Notes: generated by a model not told the origin, from the letters alone. Shown: positions 35,092-48,430, numbered from the stretch's first letter. The stretch: DNA of 64,000 nucleotides from Azohydromonas lata NBRC 102462 (GCF_001571085.1 NZ_BCTC01000020.1:1-64000); one strand, 5' to 3'. Numbers and translations: made by a program.

Positions 35092-35778
35092 ATGCGGAAC
35101 AGCATGAACTGGCAGGCAGCCATTGAGCGCACCGTTACGGGCCTGGGCTATGAGCTCGTGGAGGTCGAGCGCGCTACGCGCGGCCTGTTGCGCGTGACCA
35201 TTGACCGCGTGCCCGGGCATGCGTATCCCGGCGCGCCGTCCGAGTCCGTGACGGTGGATGACTGTGAGGCCGTGACCCGCCAGTTGCAGTATGTGCTGGA
35301 AGTGGAGAACGCCGACTACGCGCGGCTGGAAGTCTCCTCGCCGGGGCTGGATCGCCCGCTCAAGCGCGAGGCCGACTATGCCCGTTTTGCCGGTGAATTG
35401 GTTGAGATCACGCTGAAGATGCCTTTCCAGGGGCGGCGCAAGTACCGCGGCTTGCTGCAGTCCCGCCTCGCGGAAGCCCCCCTCGAGGCCACGCCGGCCG
35501 GTGCTCAAGGCGCTGAGGTCGCGGCGCCCGCCGGTTGGCGGCTGGTATTGCAGGACGAAGCGCCGGCGGCGCGCAAGAGCGGCGGCAAGGCCGTGCGCTC
35601 CAATGCCAAGGCGCGCGCCAAGCCGAAGGACGACGAGGACGCGCCGGTGCAGGTGCTGGACTTCGCCTTCGACGAAGTGCGTGAGGCCCGGCTGGTGCCG
35701 GTGGTGGATTTCAAGGGCCGGCGGGCCCAGGCTGCGCAGCCGCAAGAGCCGCAGCAGGACGGAGGACGCACAGAATGA
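35092..35778 (+). CDS. rimP: Ribosome maturation factor RimP
   Basis: RimP assists 30S subunit assembly by acting on S12/S19 binding regions. The 228-residue protein has the N-terminal domain ([59 protein letters not shown]) and a C-terminal SH3-like part ([18 protein letters not shown]... [12 protein letters not shown]). An Ala/Lys-rich insertion of about 50 residues in the C-terminal half makes it longer than the typical 150-160. ATG 35092 or 35104 ([11 protein letters not shown]) may be the true start. Its stop overlaps the nusA start by ATGA. Confidence 0.92.
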   Translation: MRNSMNWQAAIERTVTGLGYELVEVERATRGLLRVTIDRVPGHAYPGAPSESVTVDDCEAVTRQLQYVLEVENADYARLEVSSPGLDRPLKREADYARFAGELVEITLKMPFQGRRKYRGLLQSRLAEAPLEATPAGAQGAEVAAPAGWRLVLQDEAPAARKSGGKAVRSNAKARAKPKDDEDAPVQVLDFAFDEVREARLVPVVDFKGRRAQAAQPQEPQQDGGRTE

Positions 35779-37253
35779 ACCGCGAAATGTTGATGCTGGT
35801 GGATGCCATCTCGCGCGAGAAGAGCGTCGAGCGCGACGTGGTCTTCGGCGCCGTGGAAGCGGCCCTGGCCTCGGCGACCAAGAAGCTGCACGGCGGCGAG
35901 GTGGACATCCGCGTGGCCATTGACCGTGACACCGGTGAGTACGAGACCTTCCGCCGCTGGCTGGTCGTCCCCGACAGCGCCGGGCTGCAGAACCCCGATG
36001 CCGAGGAACTGCTCTCCGATGCGCGCGACCGCATTGCCGACATCGAAGAGGGCGACTACATCGAGGAGCCCATCGAGTCCGTCACGATCGGCCGCATCGG
36101 CGCGCAGGCTGCCAAGCAGGTGATCCTGCAGAAGATCCGCGACGCCGAGCGCGAGCAGCTGCTCAATGACTTCCTCGCCCGCGGCGAGAAGATCATGGTG
36201 GGCACCGTCAAGCGGCTGGACAAGGGCGACATCATCGTCGAGAGCGGCCGCGTCGAAGGCCGGCTCAAGCGCGGCGAGATGATCCCGAAGGAAAACCTGC
36301 GCACGGGCGACCGCGTGCGGGCCTTCATCGCCGGCATCGATCCGACCGTGCGCGGGCCGCAGATCATGCTCTCGCGCGCCGCGCCGGGTTTCATGATGGA
36401 ACTGTTCGCCCAGGAAGTGCCTGAGATCGAGCAGGGCCTGCTGGAGATCAAGAACGCGGCGCGCGACCCGGGCAGCCGCGCCAAGATCGCCGTGCTCTCG
36501 CACGACAAGCGCGTGGACCCCATCGGCACCTGCGTGGGCGTGCGCGGCTCGCGCGTGAACGCCGTGACCAACGAGCTCGCCGGTGAGCGCGTGGACATCG
36601 TCTTGTGGTCCGAGGATCCGGCCCAATTTGTGATTGGTGCGCTGGCGCCGGCCAACGTGCAGTCCATCGTGGTGGACGAGGAGCGCCACGCCATGGACGT
36701 GGTGGTGGACGAGGAAAACCTCGCCATCGCCATCGGCCGCGGTGGCCAGAACGTGCGTCTGGCTTCGGATCTCACCGGCTGGCGCATCAACATCATGACG
36801 GCGGAGGAATCGCTGGCCAAGCAGGCCACCGAGACCGAAAAGCTGCGCCGTCTGTTCGTGGAGAAGCTCGACGTGGACGAGGAGGTCGCCGACATCCTCA
36901 TCGCCGAGGGCTTCGCCAGCCTCGAAGAAGTGGCTTACGTCCCCATGCAGGAAATGCTGGAGATCGAAGCATTCGACGAGGACACCGTGGGTGAGCTGCG
37001 CAAGCGCGCCAAGGATGCGCTGCTGACCCTGGAGATCGCCCGTGAGGAAGCCGTGGAAGAGGTGTCGCAGGACCTGCGCGACCTCGACGGCCTCACGGCC
37101 GAAGTGATTGCCAAGCTGGCCGACGGCGGTGTGCATACCCGTGACGACCTGGCCGACCTGGCCGTTGATGAACTGACTGATATGACCGGCCTGGACGACG
37201 TGGCGGCCAAGGCTCTGATCATGAAGGCGCGTGAACATTGGTTCAACGCCTGA
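35775..37253 (+). CDS. nusA: Transcription termination/antitermination factor NusA
   Basis: The 492-residue protein (E. coli 495) has the N-terminal RNA polymerase-binding domain ([20 protein letters not shown]), an S1 RNA-binding domain (about 130-200, [20 protein letters not shown]), two KH domains (about 200-350, [21 protein letters not shown] and [15 protein letters not shown]), and two C-terminal acidic repeats ([20 protein letters not shown], then [20 protein letters not shown]). It overlaps rimP by ATGA and precedes infB by 59 bp in the standard operon. Confidence 0.98.
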   Translation: MNREMLMLVDAISREKSVERDVVFGAVEAALASATKKLHGGEVDIRVAIDRDTGEYETFRRWLVVPDSAGLQNPDAEELLSDARDRIADIEEGDYIEEPIESVTIGRIGAQAAKQVILQKIRDAEREQLLNDFLARGEKIMVGTVKRLDKGDIIVESGRVEGRLKRGEMIPKENLRTGDRVRAFIAGIDPTVRGPQIMLSRAAPGFMMELFAQEVPEIEQGLLEIKNAARDPGSRAKIAVLSHDKRVDPIGTCVGVRGSRVNAVTNELAGERVDIVLWSEDPAQFVIGALAPANVQSIVVDEERHAMDVVVDEENLAIAIGRGGQNVRLASDLTGWRINIMTAEESLAKQATETEKLRRLFVEKLDVDEEVADILIAEGFASLEEVAYVPMQEMLEIEAFDEDTVGELRKRAKDALLTLEIAREEAVEEVSQDLRDLDGLTAEVIAKLADGGVHTRDDLADLAVDELTDMTGLDDVAAKALIMKAREHWFNA

Positions 37254-37312
37254 TCACCGTCCCTGACCACGCCCGCCAAGACCGCATCGCCCAGCAAGCA
37301 AGGATTTCCATA

Positions 37313-40300
37313 ATGGCCGTGACAACCGTCGCTCAGTTCGCCGCCCAGCTCAATCGCCCGGCGTCGACACTGCTCGAGCAACTGCAGTCCGCCGGTGTCA
37401 GCAAGCGCTCCACCGACGACGCGCTCACCGATGCCGACAAAGAGCGGCTGCTGGCTCATTTGCGCAGCAGCCACGGGACCGGCGGAGGCGACCGCAAGAA
37501 GATCACGCTGACCAGCCGCAGCACCAGCGAGATCAAGCAGGCCGACGCCTCCGGCAAGGCCCGCACCATTCAGGTCGAAGTGCGCAAGAAGCGCACCTTC
37601 GTCAAGCCCGACGAGGCGAGCGCGCCCGAGATGAGCGCCGAGGAACTGGCCCGCCGCGAGGAAGAGGCCCGCGCCCAGGCCGAGGCTCTGCGCCGCCAGG
37701 AGGAGGAGCTCGCCGAGCGCCGCCGCCAGCGCGAAGCCGAGGAAAAGCGCCAGCGCGAGGAGGCCGAGGCCGCCCGCCGCCAGCGCGAGGCCGAGGAAGC
37801 CGCCGCCCGCGAGCGCGAGGCCGCTGTCGCCGCGCAGGCGGCCCAAGCCGCTCAAGCTGCCCAAGCCGCCGAGGCGGTCACTGCCGCCAAGTCTGCCCGC
37901 GAGCAGGCTGCCGCCCGCGCCGCTGCCGAAGCCGCCGCGCTGCAGGCCGCCTCGCGCCGCCAGATGGCCGCGCGCCATGCCCCGCGCACGCCCGCCGGTG
38001 GCCGCAATGCCGCCGCTGCGGCGCCGGCTCCCGCTGCCGCGGCTCCCGCGCCGGCTGCCGCTGCGCCCGCCCCGGTGCAGGCACCTGCTCCCGCGCCCGC
38101 TGCGCCGGCTCCCGTGGCCGCCGCGCCTGCGCCGGCCGCTGCCGCCCCGGCGCCCGCCGAGCCGCCCAAGCCCGCGCTGCGCGTGGTGAAGGCTGCCGAA
38201 GTGGCCGATGCCGAGAAGCAGCGCCTGGCCGACCTGGAGCGCCGCCGCAAGGCCGCCGAGGCCGAGGCCGCCGCCATCCGCGCCATGATGAATGCACCCA
38301 AGAAGGTGCTCGTGGCCAAGAAGGAGGAGCCCAAGCCGGCGCCCGCGCCCATCAAGGGCACCATCCACAAGCCCGCGGCCAAGCCCGGTGCGCCGGCGCC
38401 CGCGCAGGCCACGGCCGCTGCGGGTGCGGCCAAGCCCGGCGACAAGAAGTCGGTCAAGTCCGAGAAGCTGTCCTCCAGCTGGGCCGACGACGCCGCCAAG
38501 AAGCGCGGCGCCGTCAAGGGCCGGACCGAGGCGGGTGCCTCGGCCGGTGGCGCTCGCCCCGGCTGGCGCTCGCCCCGTGGCGGTCGCCGTGGCGGTGATC
38601 GCGACGAGCGCGGCGGTTCCAACTTCGTGGCGCCCAACGAGCCGCAAGTGCAGGAAGTGCACGTGCCTGAGACCATCAGCGTGGCCGACCTCGCTCACAA
38701 GATGAGCGTCAAGGCCTCCGAGGTCATCAAGCAGCTCATGAAGCTGGGCCAGATGGTCACCATCAACCAGCAGCTGGACCAGGAGACCGCGATGATCCTG
38801 GTCGAGGAAATGGGCCACAAGGCCTTTGCCGCGAAGCTGGACGATCCGGAAGCCTTCCTGGAAGAAGACGCCGCCACCAGCACCGCCGAGCAAAAGCCCC
38901 GCGCCCCCGTGGTCACCGTCATGGGCCACGTGGACCACGGCAAGACCTCGCTGCTGGACTACATCCGCCGCTCCCGCGTGGCCGCGGGCGAAGCCGGCGG
39001 CATCACGCAGCACATCGGCGCCTACCACGTCGAAACGCCGCGTGGCGTCATCACCTTCCTGGACACCCCGGGCCACGAAGCCTTCACGGCCATGCGTGCC
39101 CGCGGCGCCAAGGCCACCGACATCGTCATCCTGGTGGTGGCGGCTGACGACGGCGTGATGCCCCAGACCAAGGAAGCCATCCACCACGCCAAGGCCGCAG
39201 GCGTGCCGTTGGTGGTGGCGATCAACAAGATCGACAAGCCCGACTCCAACCTGGAGCGCGTGCGCAGCGAGCTGGTGGCCGAGCAGGTCGTGCCGGAAGA
39301 GTTCGGCGGCGATTCGCCCTTCGTCTCCGTCTCGGCCCGCACCGGCCAGGGCATCGACGACCTGCTGGAGCAGGTGCTGCTGCAGGCCGAAGTGCTGGAG
39401 CTCAAGGCTGCCGAGGACACGCTGGCCAAGGGCCTGGTGATCGAAGCCCGCCTGGACAAGGGCCGCGGCCCCGTGGCCACCGTGCTGGTGCAAAGCGGCA
39501 CCCTCAAGAAGGGCGACGTGGTGCTGGCCGGCTCCAGCTATGGCCGCGTGCGCGCCATGCTGGACGAGGACGGCAAGGCCACCGAGGCCGCCGGTCCGTC
39601 CATCCCGGTCGAGATCCAGGGCCTGACCGAGGTGCCCCAGGCCGGTGACGAGTTCATGGTGCTGGCCGACGAGCGCCGCGCCCGTGAAATCGCCACCTTC
39701 CGCCAGGGCAAGTACCGCGACGTCAAGCTGGCCAAGCAGCAGGCCGCCAAGCTGGAGAACATGTTCGAGCAGATGGGCGCCGGCGACGTGCAGACGCTGC
39801 CGCTGATCATCAAGGCCGACGTTCAAGGTTCTCAGGAGGCGCTGGCTTCTTCGCTGCTCAAGCTCTCGACCGACGAGGTCAAGGTGCAGATCGTCCACGC
39901 GGCGGTGGGCGGCATCAGCGAAAGCGACGTCAACCTGGCCATCGCCTCCAAGGCGGTGATCGTGGGCTTCAACGTCCGTGCCGACGCCGGTGCGCGCAAG
40001 CTCTCCGAGAACAACGGCGTGGACCTGCGCTACTACAACATCATCTATGACGCCGTGGACGAGATCCGTGCCGCGATGTCCGGGATGCTGGCGCCGGAGC
40101 AGAAGGAAGAGGCCCTGGGCACGGCGGAGATCCGCACCGTGTTCGTCGCCTCCAAGATCGGCACGGTGGCGGGCTGCATGGTCACCTCCGGCCTGGTGCG
40201 CCGCAACGCGCGCTTCCGCCTGCTGCGCGAGAACGTGGTCATCTACACGGGCGAGATCGAGTCGGTGCGCCGCATGAAGGACGACGTGCGCGAGGTCAAG

Positions 40301-40402
40301 GAAGGCTTCGAGTGCGGCATCAAGCTCAAGAACTACAACGACATCGCCGAAGGCGATCAGATCGAAGTGTTCGAGATCAAGGAAGTGGCGCGCACGCTGT
40401 AA
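37313..40402 (+). CDS. infB: Translation initiation factor IF-2
   Basis: The 1029-residue GTPase delivers fMet-tRNA to the 30S subunit. It starts with an IF2-N domain ([20 protein letters not shown]), continues through a long Glu/Arg/Lys-rich then Ala/Pro-rich linker (about 130-430), and a second IF2-N ([21 protein letters not shown], about 445). The G domain has [16 protein letters not shown] (G1), DTPGHEAF (G3) and NKIDKPDSN (G4), followed by domains II to IV ending in [22 protein letters not shown]. The linker's length and Ala/Pro bias are typical of high-GC proteobacteria. ATG 37313 is preferred over TTG/GTG upstream. Confidence 0.98.
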   Translation: MAVTTVAQFAAQLNRPASTLLEQLQSAGVSKRSTDDALTDADKERLLAHLRSSHGTGGGDRKKITLTSRSTSEIKQADASGKARTIQVEVRKKRTFVKPDEASAPEMSAEELARREEEARAQAEALRRQEEELAERRRQREAEEKRQREEAEAARRQREAEEAAAREREAAVAAQAAQAAQAAQAAEAVTAAKSAREQAAARAAAEAAALQAASRRQMAARHAPRTPAGGRNAAAAAPAPAAAAPAPAAAAPAPVQAPAPAPAAPAPVAAAPAPAAAAPAPAEPPKPALRVVKAAEVADAEKQRLADLERRRKAAEAEAAAIRAMMNAPKKVLVAKKEEPKPAPAPIKGTIHKPAAKPGAPAPAQATAAAGAAKPGDKKSVKSEKLSSSWADDAAKKRGAVKGRTEAGASAGGARPGWRSPRGGRRGGDRDERGGSNFVAPNEPQVQEVHVPETISVADLAHKMSVKASEVIKQLMKLGQMVTINQQLDQETAMILVEEMGHKAFAAKLDDPEAFLEEDAATSTAEQKPRAPVVTVMGHVDHGKTSLLDYIRRSRVAAGEAGGITQHIGAYHVETPRGVITFLDTPGHEAFTAMRARGAKATDIVILVVAADDGVMPQTKEAIHHAKAAGVPLVVAINKIDKPDSNLERVRSELVAEQVVPEEFGGDSPFVSVSARTGQGIDDLLEQVLLQAEVLELKAAEDTLAKGLVIEARLDKGRGPVATVLVQSGTLKKGDVVLAGSSYGRVRAMLDEDGKATEAAGPSIPVEIQGLTEVPQAGDEFMVLADERRAREIATFRQGKYRDVKLAKQQAAKLENMFEQMGAGDVQTLPLIIKADVQGSQEALASSLLKLSTDEVKVQIVHAAVGGISESDVNLAIASKAVIVGFNVRADAGARKLSENNGVDLRYYNIIYDAVDEIRAAMSGMLAPEQKEEALGTAEIRTVFVASKIGTVAGCMVTSGLVRRNARFRLLRENVVIYTGEIESVRRMKDDVREVKEGFECGIKLKNYNDIAEGDQIEVFEIKEVARTL

Positions 40403-40431
40403 ACCGGCTGTCCGTCCCTTCCTGAACGCAG

Positions 40432-40452
40432 CCCCGCCCTCGATGGGCGGGG
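40432..40452 (+). other. Hairpin in the infB-rbfA gap
   Basis: A perfect 8-bp stem CCCCGCCC/GGGCGGGG with a 5-base loop lies 30 bp after infB and 21 bp before rbfA. No T-run follows, so it is more likely an mRNA-processing or stability element than a terminator. Confidence 0.5.
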
Positions 40453-40473
40453 TTCGCACTTCAGGAGTGCCCC

Positions 40474-40839
40474 ATGCGACACAAGAGAAGCATCCCCAAC
40501 CGCAGTTTTCGCATCGCCGACCAGATCCAGCGCGACGTGGCCGTGCTCGTGCGCGAGCTGAAGGACCCTCGCGTGGGCATGGTCACCATCAATGCCGTCG
40601 AGGTCACGCCCGACTACGCGCACGCCAAGGTGTTCTTCTCCTTGCTGGTGGGTGACCCGCAGGAAACGCAGGCCGCGCTGAACGAGGCCGCCGGCTTCCT
40701 GCGCAACTCGCTCTTCAAGCGGCTGCAGATCCACACCGTGCCCACGCTGCACTTCCAGTTCGACCGCACCACCGAGCGCGCGGCCGAGTTGGGCGCGCTC
40801 ATCGCGCAGGCCAACGCCACGCGGGCCAAAGAGGATTGA
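40474..40839 (+). CDS. rbfA: 30S ribosome-binding factor RbfA
   Basis: The 121-residue KH-fold protein assists late 30S assembly and cold adaptation. Motifs: [23 protein letters not shown] at the N-terminus, [24 protein letters not shown] in the core, and [17 protein letters not shown] near the end. It is followed by truB with 4 bp between stop and start. Confidence 0.97.
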   Translation: MRHKRSIPNRSFRIADQIQRDVAVLVRELKDPRVGMVTINAVEVTPDYAHAKVFFSLLVGDPQETQAALNEAAGFLRNSLFKRLQIHTVPTLHFQFDRTTERAAELGALIAQANATRAKED

Positions 40840-40843
40840 CCCG

Positions 40844-41830
40844 ATGAGCGGCGCTCCGCGCACCCCCCGCCAACCTCGCCGTGCCCTGCACGGCGTGTTG
40901 TTGCTGGACAAGCCGCTGGGCTGGTCCAGCAACGACGCGCTGCAGAAGGTCAAGTGGCTGCTGCGGGCCGAGAAGGCCGGCCACACCGGCACGCTGGACC
41001 CGCTGGCCACCGGCCTCTTGCCGCTGTGCTTCGGCGCGGCGACCAAGTTTTCGCAGGTCAGCCTGGAGGCCGACAAGCGCTACACCGCCACGCTGAAGCT
41101 GGGCCAGGTGACGAGCACCGGCGACGCCGAGGGCGAGATCGTCAGCGAGCGCCCCGTGGCCGTGGACCAGGCGCTGCTGGACGCCGCCCTCGCGCGCCTG
41201 ACCGGCCCCATCGAGCAGGTGCCGCCCATGCACTCCGCGCTCAAGAAGGACGGCAAGGCGCTGTACGAGTACGCGCGCGCCGGCATCGAGGTCGAGCGCG
41301 CGCCGCGGCAGGTCACGATTCACGCCATTGACATCCTGAGCCGGCAGGCTGACGCCCTGGTTCTGGACGTGCGCTGCAGCAAGGGCACCTACATCCGCAC
41401 GCTGGCGCAAGACCTGGGCGAGCTGCTCGGCTGTGGTGCGCACCTCTCGGCGCTGCGCCGCACCGGCAGCGGCGCGCTGACGGTGTCGCGCTCCATCACT
41501 CTGGAGGCGCTGCAGGCACTGGACGAGCGTGCCCGCCTGGCGCTGCTGCAGCCGCCGGACGCGCTGGTGGTGGACTGGCCCGCAATTCGCTTGCCGGCGG
41601 AGGAGGCCGGGCGCTTCCTCTCCGGGTTGCGCCGCCGTGTCAGCCATGCCGACGCGCCGGCCGTTCGCGTCTACGGCCCCGAGCCGCAGGCCTTCTTGGG
41701 CACCGGGCTGGTGCGTGGTGGTGAGCTGATCGCACAGCGGCTGCTCAGTCCGCCTGAAGTCCAGTCCCTGCTGAATGTTTCCCCAGGCGCCGCGGCGCCG
41801 CAGGCCCAAGAGGCCGCACTGAATCCCTGA
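40844..41830 (+). CDS. truB: tRNA pseudouridine(55) synthase TruB
   Basis: The 328-residue enzyme isomerises U55 of the tRNA T-loop. It has the family start [18 protein letters not shown], the catalytic Asp52 in [15 protein letters not shown], the conserved [20 protein letters not shown] and the C-terminal PUA-like region. Length is at the upper end of normal with a Pro/Ala tail. It belongs to the rimP operon; typA follows by 13 bp. Confidence 0.96.
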   Translation: MSGAPRTPRQPRRALHGVLLLDKPLGWSSNDALQKVKWLLRAEKAGHTGTLDPLATGLLPLCFGAATKFSQVSLEADKRYTATLKLGQVTSTGDAEGEIVSERPVAVDQALLDAALARLTGPIEQVPPMHSALKKDGKALYEYARAGIEVERAPRQVTIHAIDILSRQADALVLDVRCSKGTYIRTLAQDLGELLGCGAHLSALRRTGSGALTVSRSITLEALQALDERARLALLQPPDALVVDWPAIRLPAEEAGRFLSGLRRRVSHADAPAVRVYGPEPQAFLGTGLVRGGELIAQRLLSPPEVQSLLNVSPGAAAPQAQEAALNP

Positions 41831-41843
41831 AAGAGCGTTCTTT

Positions 41844-43673
<1,830 letters not shown>

Positions 43674-43729
43674 CGCCCGCCGCGCCAGCGCATGGCGCAG
43701 AGGCTTCGTCTCTCCTTCGCCCTCTACCT

Positions 43730-43880
43730 CGTCATTCCCGCGAAGGCGGGAATCCAGGCGGCCCCACGCTGGAGCGTAGAGAGAACGCAGGAGTGCAGGC
43801 ATTTCTGACTCGGTACGCCGACGGATGAGCTTGCGGCCGGCTTGGGGGCTGCCTGGATTCCCGCCTGCGCGGGAATGACG
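43730..43880. repeat. dRS3-like inverted-repeat element (about 151 bp)
   Basis: Two near-identical 30-bp arms (43730-43759 and 43851-43880) face each other as inverted repeats with one mismatch. Each contains ATTCCC-N8-GGGAAT (43734-43753 and 43857-43876), the pattern of the dRS3/NEMIS-type short repeats described in Neisseria and related beta-proteobacteria. The 91-bp centre holds no ORF. Such units are non-autonomous mobile or hairpin-forming elements that can be transcribed and processed by RNase III; here it separates typA from the DMT gene. Confidence 0.7.
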
Positions 43881-44062
43881 GATTGGGGTGCCTGCGCGGT
43901 CGGCTTCGGCCGCCGGTCAGCCACCTCGAAATGACGCATGGGCCGCCTTCCGCGGCCCTCTTTCATTGGGCGCCTTGTCTGCTGCGATGGGGCGTCTTGC
44001 TTGTTGGGCTCACTTCCAACACGTTTTCCCGGCTTTTTCTTTCTTTTGGAGCCGTCCGCGCC

Positions 44063-44980
44063 ATGACCCACCGCCAAGGCATCGCCACCATGCTGCTGGT
44101 CACCCTGCTGTGGAGCATTGCGGGCGTGGTGACGCGGCACCTGGACAGCGCGGCCAGCTTCGAGGTCACCTTCTGGCGCAGCGCCTTCAACGCCGTGGCG
44201 CTGGGCGTGTTGCTGGCCGTGCTGCGCGGCCCGCGCGCCGTGTGGGCCACGCTGCGAGGGGGTGGGCGCGCGCTGTGGCTCTCCGGTCTGTGCTGGAGCG
44301 TGATGTTCACCGCCTTCATGGTGGCGCTCACGCTCACGACGGTGGCCAATGTGCTGGTGACCATGGCGCTGGGCCCGCTGTTCACGGCGCTGCTGTCGCG
44401 CTTCGTGCTGCACCACCGGCTTGCCACGCGCACGTGGCTCGCCATCTTTCTGGCCGGCGCGGGCATCGCCTGGATGTACGGCAATGAGCTGCTGCACAGC
44501 GACGCGCGGGCGCTGGCCGGCATCGCCGTGGCGCTGGCCGTGCCCGTGGCCGCGGCCACCAACTGGACGGCGCTGCAGTACAGCCGCCGCCACGGCGCCG
44601 ACCAGGCCGGTGGCGGCGACATGCTGCCCGCCGTGCTCATCGGCGCGCTGATCTCCGCCGCCACCACGCTGCCGCTGGCCGCGCCGTTCCAGGCCACGGC
44701 CGCCGACCTGGGCTGGCTGGCGATGTTGGGCGCGCTGCAACTGGCCGTGCCCTGCCTGCTGTGCGTGGCCGTTTCGCGCGTGCTGCACGCGCCGGAAATG
44801 TCGCTGCTGGGCCTGCTGGAAGTGCTGTTCGGCGTGCTGTGGGCCTGGTTGGGCGCGGGCGAGACGCCGGCGCCCTCGGTGCTGGCCGGCGGGACGGTGG
44901 TGCTGGGCGCGCTGGCCTTGGATGCGGCGCTGGGGATGCGGCAGGGCGGGGCGGTGGAAGGCGCGCGGGCACGGGCCTGA
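44063..44980 (+). CDS. DMT-family (EamA) transporter
   Basis: The 305-residue inner-membrane protein has about ten hydrophobic helices arranged as two EamA repeats. Motif examples are TLLWSIAGVVTRHLDSAASFEVTFWRS in repeat 1 (helix 1-2) and SLLGLLEVLFGVLWAWLGAGETP in repeat 2. ATG 44063 is chosen because upstream in-frame codons are in the noncoding, repeat-linked region. Substrate is unknown; the family exports amino acids, purines or drugs. Confidence 0.85.
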   Translation: MTHRQGIATMLLVTLLWSIAGVVTRHLDSAASFEVTFWRSAFNAVALGVLLAVLRGPRAVWATLRGGGRALWLSGLCWSVMFTAFMVALTLTTVANVLVTMALGPLFTALLSRFVLHHRLATRTWLAIFLAGAGIAWMYGNELLHSDARALAGIAVALAVPVAAATNWTALQYSRRHGADQAGGGDMLPAVLIGALISAATTLPLAAPFQATAADLGWLAMLGALQLAVPCLLCVAVSRVLHAPEMSLLGLLEVLFGVLWAWLGAGETPAPSVLAGGTVVLGALALDAALGMRQGGAVEGARARA

Positions 44981-45035
44981 ATCGTTTTCAATTCTTGTAT
45001 TGGCAGAAATATGCCCATGATCGGACAATGTGCCG

Positions 45036-45335
45036 ATGCGCTTCGAGTTCGATCCCGCCAAGGCTGCAGCCAATCTGGCCAAGCATGGCGTGTCGCTGGC
45101 TGATGCGGAATTGCTGAAGTGGGACTGGCTCTGGTGCCGTCCGGATGCACGCCGGGACTACGGTGAGCTGCGCGAAATCGGCTTCGCGCCGCTCGGCGAC
45201 CGGGTGTTTTGTGTGGTGTTCGTGCAGCGAGGCGATGTCTACCGCATCGTCAGCCTGCGCAAGGCCAATTCAAGAGAGGTGGTGGACTATGACCAAGCAC
45301 TCCAGGAATTTCGGGTTTCTGATCCCGACGCCTGA
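45036..45335 (+). CDS. brnT: BrnT-family ribonuclease toxin
   Basis: The 99-residue protein matches BrnT, an RNase toxin with the start MRFEFDPAKAAANLAKHGVS, the conserved stretch REIGFAPLGDRVFCVVFVQRG and the catalytic segment YRIVSLRKANSREVV, which has the Arg and Lys typical of the family. GTG 45030 is an alternative start. The brnA antitoxin gene overlaps its 3' end in another frame by 47 bp, the usual arrangement. The upstream stretch is A/T-rich and holds the likely promoter. Confidence 0.88.
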   Translation: MRFEFDPAKAAANLAKHGVSLADAELLKWDWLWCRPDARRDYGELREIGFAPLGDRVFCVVFVQRGDVYRIVSLRKANSREVVDYDQALQEFRVSDPDA

Positions 45336-45582
45336 CGAGGACGCTGCCATTGCCGCTGGCATCGCCGCTGACCCTGACAGCTACGAGTTCAGCAGCGAGG
45401 AGATGAAGACGCTGCGCCCACGCCGCCCTGGGCGGCCCCCTTCCGGCAAGGTCCGCCCAACGCTGAACATGCGCGTGGACGCCGACGTGCTGGAGGCCTT
45501 CAAAGCCACTGGCCCCGGCTGGCAGACCCGCATTCATGCCCTGCTGCGTGAAGCCGTGGACAAGGGCTTGTTGAAGAAATAG
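45289..45582 (+). CDS. brnA: BrnA-family antitoxin
   Basis: The 97-residue protein has a BrnA C-terminal ribbon-helix-helix-type part: RRPGRPPSGKVRPTLNMRVD followed by VLEAFKATGPGWQTRIHALL and REAVDKGLLKK, where GWQTRI is the family signature. The acidic N-terminal half (PDEDAAIAAGIAADPDSYEF) should bind and neutralise BrnT. BrnA proteins repress their own operon. Overlaps brnT, as is normal for this module. Confidence 0.9.
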   Translation: MTKHSRNFGFLIPTPDEDAAIAAGIAADPDSYEFSSEEMKTLRPRRPGRPPSGKVRPTLNMRVDADVLEAFKATGPGWQTRIHALLREAVDKGLLKK

Positions 45583-45627
45583 CCGCCGCCCGGCGGCGGG
45601 CAGCCTGGCCCGGGGACAATCCGGCCC

Positions 45628-46668
<1,041 letters not shown>

Positions 46669-46882
46669 GTCCTTGCTGAATCCGCTCTGAGCCGGCGCCG
46701 CACGCACGTTTGCGGCCGGTTTCGTGCGCCAGGGGACGCCTTCCCCATCCATCCAGGGGCCTGGGCGGGCCCGGCGCCTGCCTGGGTCCGTCTCAGTCGG
46801 ACCGGCGCGCGTGGACGCGCCGTGAACCCGCAGCCACGCCGCCGCGGCAGCCCGCCGCGGGGTGGGCGATGGAGAAGGCAAC

Positions 46883-46930
46883 ATGAAAAAAACCGAAGCG
46901 GCCCGTCCACGCCGCTGCCGGCGCACATGA
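46883..46930 (+). CDS. Possible 15-codon leader ORF coupled to the phospholipase D gene
   Basis: ATG 46883, preceded by GGAGAAGG, reads MKKTEAARPRRCRRT and stops at TGA 46928-46930, which overlaps the cls-type gene's ATG (46927) as ATGA. Such short upstream ORFs, rich in Arg and Lys, are often leaders that couple or sense translation. The product has no known domain. Confidence 0.45.
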   Translation: MKKTEAARPRRCRRT

Positions 46931-48204
46931 GGCGCCGCACCATGTGGACCATCCTCCTTAGCGTTCTGGCAACGCTGCTGGTGGCCTTCGTCGCCATGAA
47001 CCTCATGTCCGGCGAAAAGCGCATCCAGGAACAGCTCGAACGCCTCTACGACACCGGTGACCCCCAGTTCCGCCGCTCCATGAGCGTGTTGCTGGGCCCG
47101 CCCATGCTGGAAGGCAACCGGGTGCAGGCGCTGCTCAACGGCGAGCAGATCTTCCCGGCCATGCTGGGCGCCATCCAGGGCGCGCGCGAGAGCATCACCT
47201 TCGAGACCTTCATCTACTGGTCCGGCGACATCGGCGACCGCTTCGCCGAGGCGCTGGCCGAGCGCTCGCGCGCGGGCGTCAAGGTGCACGTGCTGCTGGA
47301 CTGGGTGGGCACCATGAAGATGGAGGAGCGCTACCTGAAGCAGATGCACGACGCCGGCGTGGAGGTCGAGCGCTACCACAAGCCCCACTGGTCGCACCTG
47401 GCGCGGCTGAACCAGCGCACGCACCGCAAGCTGCTGGTGGTGGACGGGCGCGTGGGCTTCACCGGCGGCGTGGGCATCGCCGACGAGTGGGACGGCCACG
47501 CGCAGGACGAGAAGCACTGGCGCGACACGCACTTCCGCGTCGAAGGCCCGGTGGTGGCGCAGATGCAGGCCGTCTTCACCGACAACTGGATCAAGGCCAC
47601 GGGCCGCGTGCTGCACGGCGAGCGCTACTTCCCGGCGCTTGGGCCCGCGGACGGCCAGCCCGCGCAGATGTTCAGCAGCTCGCCCACGGGCGGCAGCGAG
47701 AGCATGCACCTCATGTACCTCATGGCCATCACGGCGGCGAGGCACACCATCCACCTCTCCAGCAGCTACTTCGTCCCGGACGACCTGGCCGTGCAGGCCC
47801 TGGCCGACGCCGCCCGGCGCGGCGTGAAGGTGCGCATCATCACGCCCGGCCCGCTGATAGACGCCGACACCGTGCGCCGCGCCTCGCGTGCGCGCTGGGG
47901 CCCGTTGCTGGAGGCGGGCGTGGAAATGGCGGAGTACCAGCCCACCATGTTCCATTGCAAGGTGCTGGTGGTGGACTCGCTGCTGGTGTCCGTGGGCTCC
48001 ACCAACTTCGACAACCGCAGCTTCCGCCTCAACGACGAGGCCAACCTCAACGTGCTGGACACCGCTTTTGCTCAGCGGCTGGTGGACGTGTTCGAGGCCG
48101 ATTGGGCGCGCAGCCGCCCGGTGACGCTGGAGGCATGGCGTGGGCGCCCGCTGCAGGAAAAGCTCATCGAGCACGCGGCCGCGCTGCTGCGGACGCAGTT
48201 GTAG
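46927..48204 (+). CDS. Cardiolipin synthase-type phospholipase D
   Basis: The 425-residue membrane-anchored enzyme has a single N-terminal TM helix (MWTILLSVLATLLVAFVAMNL) and two HKD motifs, THRKLLVVDGRVGFTGG and FHCKVLVVDSLLVSVGSTNFDNRSF. The pattern (membrane helix then two PLD half-sites with ESITFETFIYWSGDIGDRFAEAL) is that of ClsA/ClsB-like cardiolipin synthases, which transfer phosphatidyl groups between phosphatidylglycerols. ATG 46927 (or 46942) is the start. It is immediately preceded by a 15-codon ORF whose stop overlaps this start. Confidence 0.9.
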   Translation: MRRRTMWTILLSVLATLLVAFVAMNLMSGEKRIQEQLERLYDTGDPQFRRSMSVLLGPPMLEGNRVQALLNGEQIFPAMLGAIQGARESITFETFIYWSGDIGDRFAEALAERSRAGVKVHVLLDWVGTMKMEERYLKQMHDAGVEVERYHKPHWSHLARLNQRTHRKLLVVDGRVGFTGGVGIADEWDGHAQDEKHWRDTHFRVEGPVVAQMQAVFTDNWIKATGRVLHGERYFPALGPADGQPAQMFSSSPTGGSESMHLMYLMAITAARHTIHLSSSYFVPDDLAVQALADAARRGVKVRIITPGPLIDADTVRRASRARWGPLLEAGVEMAEYQPTMFHCKVLVVDSLLVSVGSTNFDNRSFRLNDEANLNVLDTAFAQRLVDVFEADWARSRPVTLEAWRGRPLQEKLIEHAAALLRTQL

Positions 48205-48430
48205 CGGCGCGCGCGGGCGGCGCCCACCGCCGGTGCGTCTTCCACCTGCCTGATCCCGCTCAGGTTATTTCCCCTGGGCTGAATAAGGGAATGGTCCCTC
48301 AATGCGTGAACTAGGTCACATGAGGGCGGTGAGCTGATGCGGTGCGAAAGGGCAGCGGCATCAAAATTCATGTGGCCGGGACGCCATTATTCGCTCAATT
48401 TTTCCCGGTCAGATCGATTTGGAGTGTTCC
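48205..48430. other. Intergenic region before the lipoprotein gene
   Basis: About 226 bp of rather mixed composition, A/T-richer toward the right. No gene, hairpin with T-run, or clear promoter could be supported in it. Confidence 0.4.

Noticed and set aside
37600-38450. Repetitive Ala/Pro and Glu/Arg tract as a tandem repeat or CRISPR-like element
   Set aside because: It is the known variable linker of IF-2 in high-GC bacteria.
36935-40459. A 1174-codon minus-strand ORF across infB
   Set aside because: Shadow of infB; Gly/Leu/Arg-rich without motifs, while infB is certain.
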